A stretch of DNA of 64,000 bases from CAYSUS01 sp964434165 (GTDB taxonomy: Bacteria; Planctomycetota; Planctomycetia; Pirellulales; Thermoguttaceae). The position numbers were made by a program, and so were the translations under genes. The first letter of the stretch is position 1. Each line of letters starts with the position of its first letter. Positions 56,928 through 64,000 of this stretch are shown one piece after another. The notes beneath the pieces were generated by a model. The model had not been told where the DNA came from. It worked only from the letters and a program-made list of their open reading frames with translations, and made no database searches. Location: the NCBI GenBank assembly GCA_964434165.1, contig CAYSUS010000002.1:1-64000 (forward strand), in the 5' to 3' direction.

Positions 56928-59108
56928 GTGCCACGGATCGACGCCGGACTTCGGAAGGTGCTCGCGGCGGCTTGCGTGATTCTGACCGCCGGCCCGGCGA
57001 CCGCGGAGGACAGCCAGTCGGGCCCCCTGGACAAGATCTTCCGCTTCTTCGAGTCGGTCGAGCCGCTCCCCCCCGTGCCGGTACGGCTGGTGGTCGACAA
57101 CCCCTGGCAGGCGCAGCCCCGCGTGGGCAAGGCCGGCCTTCGCCCTATCCGCATCTTCGTCAGCGGGCCGCGCCGCGCCCTGAACCGGTCGCAGCTCTAC
57201 CTGGTGCTCACCTCGCGCGAGACGGGCGAGAAGGTCTGGTCCAAGGCCTGGTCCAGCCCGAAATCGACCCTTCTGGACCTGAACAAGCTCAGCTACGGAT
57301 TCCCTTGGGGCGCGTACGATCTGCGCGCGGCGATGCGCGACGACGTGGGGGCGGAAACGTTCGTCACCCGGGCGCTCGTCACGGTGCTGCCCGGCGGCGA
57401 GCACTGCGTGGAGGTGCTCAGCAACCTGGTCAGTGAGTTGGCCAACGCCCGTCGGCGCGGCATGCTCGACCGGCAGGAGATCGCCTTCATGAACCCCCGG
57501 GCCGGCTGGTGCTTCTTTCGGCTCGCGGGCGAGGCTCAGGTCATGCTCGACGGGGCGCGCGGGCCGCTCCTTTCCACCCGGGCCGGCGCAGCGGCCGCCG
57601 AGACCATGCGCCGCCTTCCCGCCGGGAAGCACGTGCTCCGCGTGCGGGGCCGGGCCGAGGAGCTGATCGTCCGGGCGGTGCCGGCTCTGTTCTACAACGT
57701 GTATCAGACGGGCACGCAGATCGGGCCGTTCGGTTTGCAGACTTGGGACCTTCTTGAAAAGCACTACTTCCCAGCCTGCAACACGATCGAGGGCAACCGC
57801 GTGTTCGAGGACGAGACGGCGCGATGGCGGGCGCGAGGCGGGGCCTGGGTGGCTCACGCCGGCATGCCGCAGCCGGGTCCGCAGGGACACACGGCCGAGG
57901 GCGCGCTGCACTACTGGCGGCAGAGCGCCGGCTACTCCCACCCGCTGCTCGACGGCTTGCAGGTCGACGAGCTTACCGCGGGTTACAGCGACCGCGAGTA
58001 CGCCACGTTCGCCGAGGCCGTGACCATGCTGCGGGCGGACGGAGGCTTCCGCGCTCGGCAGTTCATTCCGTTCATCACCGTCGATCCCGACCGCCCGGGC
58101 AGGCTGCGGCTGGTCGAGTCCCTGAGGGGGGCGGGCTGGCCCTTCTCGATCGAGACCTACATCCCGGAGACGCCCGGCGCCGAGGCCGATCGGGCCCAGA
58201 TCGAGCGGCGCCTGGCCGCCAGGGCCGCGCGGTGGGACAAGCTCCTTCCGGGCTCGTTCCGGCACGCGATCGTCACGCCGATGTTCTCGTCGCTGCCGTA
58301 CTGCATGGCCAACACGCATCCGGCCGCCGACTTCAAGGTCCACCTGGAGAACCAGATGCAGGTGCTGGCCAACCATCCCGCGCTGTTCGGCGTGTACGGC
58401 GTGCAGCCGTACCGGTCGAACTACGCCGACCCGGAGACGCTCCGCTGGATGGGCGCCTTGTTGCGGCACTACGGGATCGAGGGGCGCCGCGAGCGGCTTT
58501 CCTCCGATCCCTACGAGCTGCGGCACGTGCTCAACCCCGATTTCGACGAGGGGCTGCAGCACTGGGAGGTCGCCGCGGCCGAGCCCGGCGGCGTGCGCAC
58601 CGGCAGCTACCGCGGCTACGGGGCCCTCCAGGGCCGCTGGCCGCCGGGCCTGCCGTGGGGGCAGAACTTCGTCCTTCTTCGCCGCAGCGCAAATGGCCCC
58701 AACACGCTCAGCCAGCCGATCCGAGGTCTCAAGCCCGGGCGCCTCTACAGCCTGAAGCTGATCACGGCCGACTACCAGGACCTTCTGGCCGGACGGTCGA
58801 ACAAAGCCCGCACCGCGGTGCGCATCGGGCTGGAGGGCGTGGAGCAGTTATCCGGCGAGGCCAGCGCGTTTCAGTGGCCGATCCGGAGTTTCCAGAGCAT
58901 CGGCCCGTTCAGCCGCGAGAAGCCGTTCTGGATGAACTACCACTGGCGCGTCTTCCGCGCCAAGGCCGCGGCAGGGCGCCTCTCGATCGCCGACTGGGAA
59001 GAGGAGGAGGCGCCGGGCGGCGAGCCGGGCCAGGAGACGATCGTCAACTTCGTGGAGTTGCAGCCGTACTTCGGCGAGGACCCCGAGGCGCGAAGCGGCG
59101 GGGGCTGA
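56928..59108 (+). CDS. Large secreted protein of unknown function
   Basis: 726 residues with a signal peptide (LRKVLAAACVILTAGPATAE). I recognise no family with confidence. The middle (about 270-520) alternates predicted strands and helices with acidic motifs (QVDELTAGYSDREYATF, FITVDPDRPG, PFSIETYIPE, HPALFGVYGVQPY), which suggests a TIM barrel of glycoside-hydrolase type. A beta-rich C-terminal region (about 540-700: NPDFDEGLQHWEV, YSLKLITADYQDLL) resembles a carbohydrate-binding module. The GTG at 56928 was chosen because GGAAGGAG lies 7 bases upstream and the signal peptide follows. Confidence 0.8.
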   Translation: MPRIDAGLRKVLAAACVILTAGPATAEDSQSGPLDKIFRFFESVEPLPPVPVRLVVDNPWQAQPRVGKAGLRPIRIFVSGPRRALNRSQLYLVLTSRETGEKVWSKAWSSPKSTLLDLNKLSYGFPWGAYDLRAAMRDDVGAETFVTRALVTVLPGGEHCVEVLSNLVSELANARRRGMLDRQEIAFMNPRAGWCFFRLAGEAQVMLDGARGPLLSTRAGAAAAETMRRLPAGKHVLRVRGRAEELIVRAVPALFYNVYQTGTQIGPFGLQTWDLLEKHYFPACNTIEGNRVFEDETARWRARGGAWVAHAGMPQPGPQGHTAEGALHYWRQSAGYSHPLLDGLQVDELTAGYSDREYATFAEAVTMLRADGGFRARQFIPFITVDPDRPGRLRLVESLRGAGWPFSIETYIPETPGAEADRAQIERRLAARAARWDKLLPGSFRHAIVTPMFSSLPYCMANTHPAADFKVHLENQMQVLANHPALFGVYGVQPYRSNYADPETLRWMGALLRHYGIEGRRERLSSDPYELRHVLNPDFDEGLQHWEVAAAEPGGVRTGSYRGYGALQGRWPPGLPWGQNFVLLRRSANGPNTLSQPIRGLKPGRLYSLKLITADYQDLLAGRSNKARTAVRIGLEGVEQLSGEASAFQWPIRSFQSIGPFSREKPFWMNYHWRVFRAKAAAGRLSIADWEEEEAPGGEPGQETIVNFVELQPYFGEDPEARSGGG

Positions 59109-59270
59109 GACGCGGAGCTTCCGCCGCGTGGGTCGAACACTCGTGCTACGTCCTTCCATGCTTGACGTCCCGCGCCGACCGATGCGGTACCTGAACAAGC
59201 GCGTCGTTTGTCGTCAAGCAGACGGTCCGTGAACTGGATTGGAGGGGACGCGGCCGGCTGGCGCTCCGTG

Positions 59271-59300
59271 GCCTCGCGCGCTGATGCTTCGGGCTTGGAT
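59271..59300. repeat. TGATGCTTCGGGCTT repeat arm
   Basis: GCCTCGCGCGCTGATGCTTC followed by GGGCTTGGAT is the same repeat arm as at 29575-29603 and, reversed, at 28401-28423. It lies between two convergent genes. Confidence 0.6.
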
Positions 59301-59321
59301 TCCGCCGGCCCCAATCCGGCG

Positions 59322-61262
59322 TCAGGTTGCCAACCGCGCCTTGAGCTTCCGCACTTCGGCCGCCTGGGCCTGGACCTCGGCCGGGACGAATTCGGCCCCC
59401 ACGGCGTCGCGCCCCAGCACCAGGGCGGCGAACTCGGCGCTGCGACGGGACTGCTCGAGGGCCGTCCGGGCCTGGGCCGCCTCGGCCGAGAGCCGGGCCG
59501 CCTCCGAAGGGCTGGCCGCCGACTGGCGCGCGGCCTCGGCACGCTGGAGCGCCTCTTCCGCACGCCGCACCTCGTCCAGCGCCGAGCGGACCGCCTGCCG
59601 GCTCCGCTCCAGCTCTCCGGGCACGGGCTGCCCGGCCGTCGCGCGCCCGATCTCCGCGTATAGCTCGTCAAGCCGGCGGATGAGGGCCGGACGGTCGGCC
59701 GCGCCCGAGGCGGAGACGGCCGGCCCGGCCAGTTCCTTGCGCCACGACTGGAGGTCCCTCAGGTCCCGCGCGTGGTCCCGCTGGATTTCGACGTGGGCCG
59801 ACTGCCGCGTGCTGGGAAGACGGGCCGAGACCGAGATCCGCCCGTTTGAGGCGTAATGGTACTCGACCTCGACGGGCGTCCCCGCCGGCAGGCCGGGCTG
59901 TAGGTCGCGGATCACGCAACGTCCGAGCTGAATGCAGTGCTCCGGCCTGAGGTTTTCGCCCTCGACCACGGCCACCTTCACGGTGCGCTGGTCGTCCTTG
60001 GCGGTCTTGAACAGCTTCGCCTGGTGGCAGGGGAGCGGCGTGTTCTTGGGGATCAGGATCGCGTTGACCCGCTGGCCGGTCTTCGGATCGAGTCCCACCA
60101 CGCCCAGGCTGTGCGAATTGACGTTGACCAGGGTAAACGGTTTCTGGGCGGCCGCCTGGCCGCGCATGAGCATGCCCGCGTACAGGGCGGCGCCGTGGGC
60201 CACCACCTCGTCGGCCGAGAGGGTGCGGTCGGGCTCCTTGCCCGTCAGCCGGCGGAGCATCTCGATCACCATGGGCATGCGCGTCGATCCGCCCACCAGC
60301 AGCACGCGGTCGATGTCGCCCCACTCCAGCCCGGCCTGCTTCATGACCAGCGAGGTGGTGCTCTCGGTCCTTTCGAGGAGGTCGCGGGTGAGGTCGTCGA
60401 ACATCGCCCGCGTGACCTCCTGGCGCATGCGGATGCCGGCGTGCGTGACCACGACGTTCGCGCGCGTCCGCTCCGAGAGGGTGTGCTTGGCGTCCTGGAC
60501 GTCGATCCACAGCTCGGCGGCGTCCTGCGCGTCGCTGCGGGGATCGACGCCGTGCTCGGCCAGGAACGCCTCGGCCAGGTAGTTGACCATGCGCTCGTCC
60601 CAGTCCTTGCCGCCGAGCTGGACGTCGCCGTCGGTGGCGAGGGTGCGGAACGTGCTCCCCTGGATCTGGAGGATCGTCACGTCGAACGTGCCGCCGCCCA
60701 GGTCGTACACCAGGAGCCGCTCGTCGGTCCGCCCGACGTCCGCTTCGCCCCCGGCCGTCGCGCGGTGGTAGCCGTAGGCCACGGCCGCGGCCGTGGGCTC
60801 GTTGATGATGTCCAGCACCTCCAGCCCGGCCAAGCGCCCGGCGTCCTGCGTGGCCTTGCGCCGCGTCTCGTCGAAGAACGCCGGCACGGTGATCACCACC
60901 CGGCGCACCGGGCCCAGACGCTGCTCCGCGTCCTCCTTCAATCGCTGAAGGAGGAACCCGCTGAACACTTCGGGCGGGACGTCGTGTCCCAGGAGGCGGC
61001 GGTGGAACGCGTCGCGGCCCATGTCGCGCTTGAAGCAGTCGGCGTAGGTGTCGGGCGTGAACACCGAGCTCTTCAGGGCCTCGCGACCCACGATCGCCTC
61101 GCCGTCTTCAAAACACACGGCGCTGGGCGTGAGCAACTCGCCGTTGCGGGTGAGCACGGTCGCGGGCCGCCCGGTGTTGTCCAGGGCCGCGACGACCGAA
61201 TAGGTCGTGCCCAGGTCGATCCCGACCGGCGGCTGCGCGGAGAGGTCTTCAGAGGTGCTCAT
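59322..61262 (-). CDS. Hsp70/DnaK-like chaperone
   Basis: 646 residues. The ATPase domain carries all nucleotide motifs: VGIDLGTTYSVVAALDN, VVITVPAFFDETRRKA, LLVYDLGGGTFDVTIL and VLLVGGSTRMPMVIEML. The substrate-binding beta domain follows (KNTPLPCHQAKLFKTAKDDQ). The C-terminal 150 residues are Ala/Glu/Arg-rich coiled coil, unlike DnaK, and lack the EEVD-type or DnaK tail. It is probably a specialised paralogue, not the housekeeping DnaK. The ATG at 61262 overlaps the stop of the FHA gene as ATGA. Last gene of a three-gene operon. Confidence 0.93.
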   Translation of the reverse strand: MSTSEDLSAQPPVGIDLGTTYSVVAALDNTGRPATVLTRNGELLTPSAVCFEDGEAIVGREALKSSVFTPDTYADCFKRDMGRDAFHRRLLGHDVPPEVFSGFLLQRLKEDAEQRLGPVRRVVITVPAFFDETRRKATQDAGRLAGLEVLDIINEPTAAAVAYGYHRATAGGEADVGRTDERLLVYDLGGGTFDVTILQIQGSTFRTLATDGDVQLGGKDWDERMVNYLAEAFLAEHGVDPRSDAQDAAELWIDVQDAKHTLSERTRANVVVTHAGIRMRQEVTRAMFDDLTRDLLERTESTTSLVMKQAGLEWGDIDRVLLVGGSTRMPMVIEMLRRLTGKEPDRTLSADEVVAHGAALYAGMLMRGQAAAQKPFTLVNVNSHSLGVVGLDPKTGQRVNAILIPKNTPLPCHQAKLFKTAKDDQRTVKVAVVEGENLRPEHCIQLGRCVIRDLQPGLPAGTPVEVEYHYASNGRISVSARLPSTRQSAHVEIQRDHARDLRDLQSWRKELAGPAVSASGAADRPALIRRLDELYAEIGRATAGQPVPGELERSRQAVRSALDEVRRAEEALQRAEAARQSAASPSEAARLSAEAAQARTALEQSRRSAEFAALVLGRDAVGAEFVPAEVQAQAAEVRKLKARLAT

Positions 61263-62857
61263 CGGTCGGAGGGCGGGGCGGGCAGTTTCTCGGGGGGCGT
61301 GGGCTGGGACGACGGCTCGGGCGCGGCCGGCTCGACCCAGTCGCCGGCATCCTCGCTCAACATCGCGGCCTTCACCAACCGCGCGCCGACCACGTAGTGG
61401 ATGTTGAGATCCTGAACGTTCTGATCCGGCGGAGGCACGGCCTTGGTCACGTACACGCCGATCACGCGACCTTCGCGGTTGACGATCGGGCTCCCAAGGA
61501 TGTTCTCCGGCAGCGCAGCCTTCACGTGCAGGAGCCGGGGGCTGGCCGGGTCGGCGTCCAGGCTCGTGACGTGGAAGATCGAAGCCGGCTTCAACTCGGG
61601 CACCAGGCGCTGGAAGCGGTTGAGGACCTCGCCGTCGTGGGCGATGGCCACGCTCGCCACGGGCATGCCGCGCTCGATCGCGGCCAGCTCCGCCGCCGTG
61701 GCGATCAACGCCCGCTCGGGTAGGGGCTGGGCCACGGTCACCCGGCCGAACTCGAAGTACACGCGCCTGGCGGGCTCCGACGCCATGGCGTTGAATCCCC
61801 GATGAACGGCCAGCTCCTCCACGGCGGTCTGCTTTCCCAGGGTCCGGCTGACCGCCGACACCTTCCAGCCCTCGGCCTCAAACCGCGCCAGCTCGGCCAC
61901 CGCCAGGCCGCTGGTCAGAAGCGTGCGCTCGCCGACCGCGGTGGCCGTGGCGAACGGCCAGACGCCCTTGCCGCCGGGATCCTCGACCACCAACAGCCAG
62001 ACCGTCGGGCGCAGCGCGTCGAGCACTTCGGCCCAGGGGTCGTCGGGCTTCGCGGGTCGGGGAGGCTCAAGTCCGGCGCCGGGGTCCTCGCCCCTCTTCG
62101 CCTCGGGCTTGGGAGGATCGGCCCCGATCTTGGTGGTATTCGAGGACGTCGTGGCTTTGGCATTCGTGTCGTCCTTGGCCCCGACGCCGCTGTTCCCCGT
62201 GGACTTCGTAGCACGGTCCGTCTTGGCGTCCGTTGGCGAGCCGTCCCGGGTATCCTCCTCCGAAGACCTGGCCACCGCCTTGTTCTCGCCATCGCCGCCG
62301 TCGCCGCTCCAGGGCCGCCAGACAACGAGAATCCCCAAAACGCACGCGGCCAGCACCGCGAGGGCCAGGATCGGGCCGCCCAAGGCGCCAGGGCCAGCGC
62401 CGGCCGGCTGGCTCGCAGGCTGCGCGGCCGGCTGCGCTGCCGGCGCCTGATCGGTGGCGCGCGACGGGGGCGCCGTGCCCGCCGCGGCCGCCGCCAGCTC
62501 CGGCGTGGCCGTGGCCACGGCCGGGGCGCTGGGCATTCCGGTGGGGCCGGGCAGGATGGTGAAGGAGAAGTCGGGGCCCTGCTCCGAAAGGCGCACGATA
62601 TCGCCGGAGCGTATCCGAACCGTCCCCTCCACGGGCTCATGGTTGAGCATCACCTGGCCCGAGCCGGTGCTCTTGACGGTCCAGCCGTCGTCCGCCAGCC
62701 GGAACACGACCTCGCGCCCGGCGGCCCCGGGATCGGACGGCGTGTCGAAGACCACGTCGCCGTCGGCCGCCGTGCCGACCCGCAGCTCCCGCTGGTCGAT
62801 CTCAAAGCGGTCGCCCTGCCGGGAGCCGGAGAGCACGCGAATTTCGACGACAGGCAT
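61259..62857 (-). CDS. FHA-domain membrane protein with degenerate trypsin-like domain
   Basis: 532 residues. An N-terminal FHA-like domain (about 1-105: LRVGTAADGDVVFDTPSDPG) would bind phosphothreonine. An Ala/Pro/Gln-rich linker and a single membrane helix (ILALAVLAACVLGILVVW, about 165-183) are followed by a Ser/Thr/Asp-rich stretch. The C-terminal domain (about 270-500) has the outline of a trypsin-like protease (WPFATATAVGERTLLTSGLA; ENILGSPIVNREGRVIGVYV). The usual GNSGGP is GSP and the His position reads TSG, so catalysis looks lost. Stop overlaps the Hsp70 start. Confidence 0.85.
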   Translation of the reverse strand: MPVVEIRVLSGSRQGDRFEIDQRELRVGTAADGDVVFDTPSDPGAAGREVVFRLADDGWTVKSTGSGQVMLNHEPVEGTVRIRSGDIVRLSEQGPDFSFTILPGPTGMPSAPAVATATPELAAAAAGTAPPSRATDQAPAAQPAAQPASQPAGAGPGALGGPILALAVLAACVLGILVVWRPWSGDGGDGENKAVARSSEEDTRDGSPTDAKTDRATKSTGNSGVGAKDDTNAKATTSSNTTKIGADPPKPEAKRGEDPGAGLEPPRPAKPDDPWAEVLDALRPTVWLLVVEDPGGKGVWPFATATAVGERTLLTSGLAVAELARFEAEGWKVSAVSRTLGKQTAVEELAVHRGFNAMASEPARRVYFEFGRVTVAQPLPERALIATAAELAAIERGMPVASVAIAHDGEVLNRFQRLVPELKPASIFHVTSLDADPASPRLLHVKAALPENILGSPIVNREGRVIGVYVTKAVPPPDQNVQDLNIHYVVGARLVKAAMLSEDAGDWVEPAAPEPSSQPTPPEKLPAPPSDR

Positions 62858-62878
62858 GGATGCATCCTCGGGGGCGTG

Positions 62879-63994
62879 CTACGGATTGGCGGCAGCCTGC
62901 GGCACGGCCTCGTCGGGCGTGAGGCTCAGGTACAGTCCCCGCATCGTGAGGAAAAGGTTCTTGTAGAGCTCCTCCCCGCCCGGCGGGGGCTCAGCGAAGA
63001 CCAGGCTGTTCTGGTTCATGTGCAGGAGCAGATCGACCACGCTGTTGCCGGCGAAACTCTTCGACCCGTCGAGCATGGCCAGGTCCTGGGACTTGAGCAC
63101 CCGAAGCACGCCCAGGGCCAGCGACCGCACGAAGCGGTTGGCGTCGGCGTACTCGACATAGGCCATCCCGGATTGCGTGCGGACCTCGCGGGGGTAGGCC
63201 GCGTTGAAGGCGTCGGCCACTCGGTTGACGGCCTCACGGAGCCGCATCCCCGTCTCCCACGACACCTCTCCGTCGTTCTTCTTCAGCTCCTCGATCGCGT
63301 CGTCGCGGCACTTCTCAAAGTTCGCGCGGACGTCGTCGAATAGCGGGTGTTTCAGGGCCATCGGCCAGTTGGTCCGCAGCAGCTTGCCCTCGTCGGCGGC
63401 GAACACCGAGCCGTGGCCGTCGGTCAGGCGGATGAGCTGGACCTCGCCAGGCACGAGGGTCCGGTCGAGGTTCGAGTCGGCCAGCGTGCGGTCGCCCGGC
63501 AGGTACTGGTACGCCGTGGCGGGACCCGAGAGCTCGCGCAAGAGCCAGTTGAGCTCTTCGGTCACGTCGCCCTGCAGCGTGAGCTGGAAGAACTTGTCCA
63601 TCTTGTCTTCCATGACCTTCTGTCTTTTCGCCTCGCGCATGAGGAAATTGGGGTTCTCCTTGAGCCGGGCCGCGCGGTTGATTTCCCGCATGCGGAAATA
63701 GGTGCTCACCCAGAGCTCCGCGTTGCGGATCTCCTGTTCCGCGGCGATGGCGTGATTGATCCGCGCGCGGCTGACGGCCTCGGCGGCGTAGCCGGCCGAG
63801 GCGATGTAGTCCGCCTCGGCCCGGATCGCGGCCGAAAGCGGCGTGGCGCCCCCGTAGTACGAAGGGAGCCAGACGCCGTAGCCGGGCGACGCGACGGCGA
63901 CCGGCTGGGCCCCCGCCTCGCTGGCGAGCATGACGATTCCCGCGGCCGCGATGGCGGCCGCTAGCAGCCGAAACCGTGTCCCGTTCCGAAGCAT
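62879..63994 (-). CDS. Exported protein of unknown function
   Basis: 371 residues with a signal peptide (FRLLAAAIAAAGIVMLASEAGA). A helical mature part follows, with IASAGYAAEAVSRARINHAI, NFLMREAKRQKVMEDKMDKF, and a C-terminal conserved-looking block (MRGLYLSLTPDEAV). No recognised domain. It sits 21 bases upstream of the FHA gene and appears to be first gene of the operon with the FHA and Hsp70-like proteins. The ATG is only six bases from the window edge; the frame is complete. Confidence 0.82.
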   Translation of the reverse strand: MLRNGTRFRLLAAAIAAAGIVMLASEAGAQPVAVASPGYGVWLPSYYGGATPLSAAIRAEADYIASAGYAAEAVSRARINHAIAAEQEIRNAELWVSTYFRMREINRAARLKENPNFLMREAKRQKVMEDKMDKFFQLTLQGDVTEELNWLLRELSGPATAYQYLPGDRTLADSNLDRTLVPGEVQLIRLTDGHGSVFAADEGKLLRTNWPMALKHPLFDDVRANFEKCRDDAIEELKKNDGEVSWETGMRLREAVNRVADAFNAAYPREVRTQSGMAYVEYADANRFVRSLALGVLRVLKSQDLAMLDGSKSFAGNSVVDLLLHMNQNSLVFAEPPPGGEELYKNLFLTMRGLYLSLTPDEAVPQAAANP

Positions 63995-64000
63995 GGTGAC

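Overview
The window is high-GC DNA with the gene repertoire of a Planctomycetota bacterium. The signs are a DUF1559-type domain, a glucosamine-6-phosphate deaminase fused to a PIG-L deacetylase, Tat-exported Gfo/Idh/MocA oxidoreductases, a type I sulfatase, PQQ-type beta-propellers and FG-GAP proteins. Intergenic regions are full of short palindromic repeats. A run of ten Ns at 8329-8338 is an assembly gap, so this is probably a draft or metagenome-assembled genome. No rRNA, tRNA, CRISPR array, transposase or phage gene was seen.

Layout. 94-17060 is mostly housekeeping and secreted proteins: leuS, mnmA, a nitroreductase, a truncated isochorismatase, an iron-type binding lipoprotein, a lipoprotein with an HEXXH motif, nagB-PIG-L, proB, purF, a Tat-exported TIM-barrel protein and a DUF1559 protein. 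17435-28388 is a carbohydrate region: a Gfo/Idh/MocA protein, a sulfatase, an AraC regulator, then on the other strand a six-gene array (sugar-nucleotide epimerase, RbsD/FucU mutarotase, GHMP kinase, tandem nucleotidyltransferase, FucP-like transporter, GH29 alpha-L-fucosidase). It reads as uptake and possibly nucleotide activation of L-fucose or a similar sugar.

28978-43492 holds secreted and miscellaneous genes: a Gfo/Idh/MocA protein, a TPR-like lipoprotein or secreted protein, a prenyltransferase-like toroid, a PAC2 protein, a sodium:solute symporter with its small DUF3311-like partner, an aldehyde dehydrogenase next to a LuxE/PaaK-like adenylating enzyme, and two PQQ-type propellers. 43905-50957 is a tight seven-gene minus-strand operon: iron alcohol dehydrogenase, HemN-like radical SAM enzyme, chorismate-lyase-like protein, flavin-dependent halogenase-like enzyme, hotdog thioesterase, DMT-like membrane protein and PaaK-like ligase. 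It looks like an uncharacterised pathway to a modified aromatic compound. With the carboxylate-activating and reducing pair nearby, it is one of the two best candidates for a new system; the fucose array is the other.

51410-59108 is secreted proteins (ceramidase-like, HtrA-like protease, FG-GAP protein, sialidase-fold protein, a large unknown). 59322-63994 is a three-gene operon: an exported protein, an FHA/transmembrane/degenerate-protease protein and an Hsp70-like chaperone. Repeat families recur throughout. One is inserted in frame in the iron alcohol dehydrogenase, and another supplies the 3' ends of the thioesterase and symporter genes.
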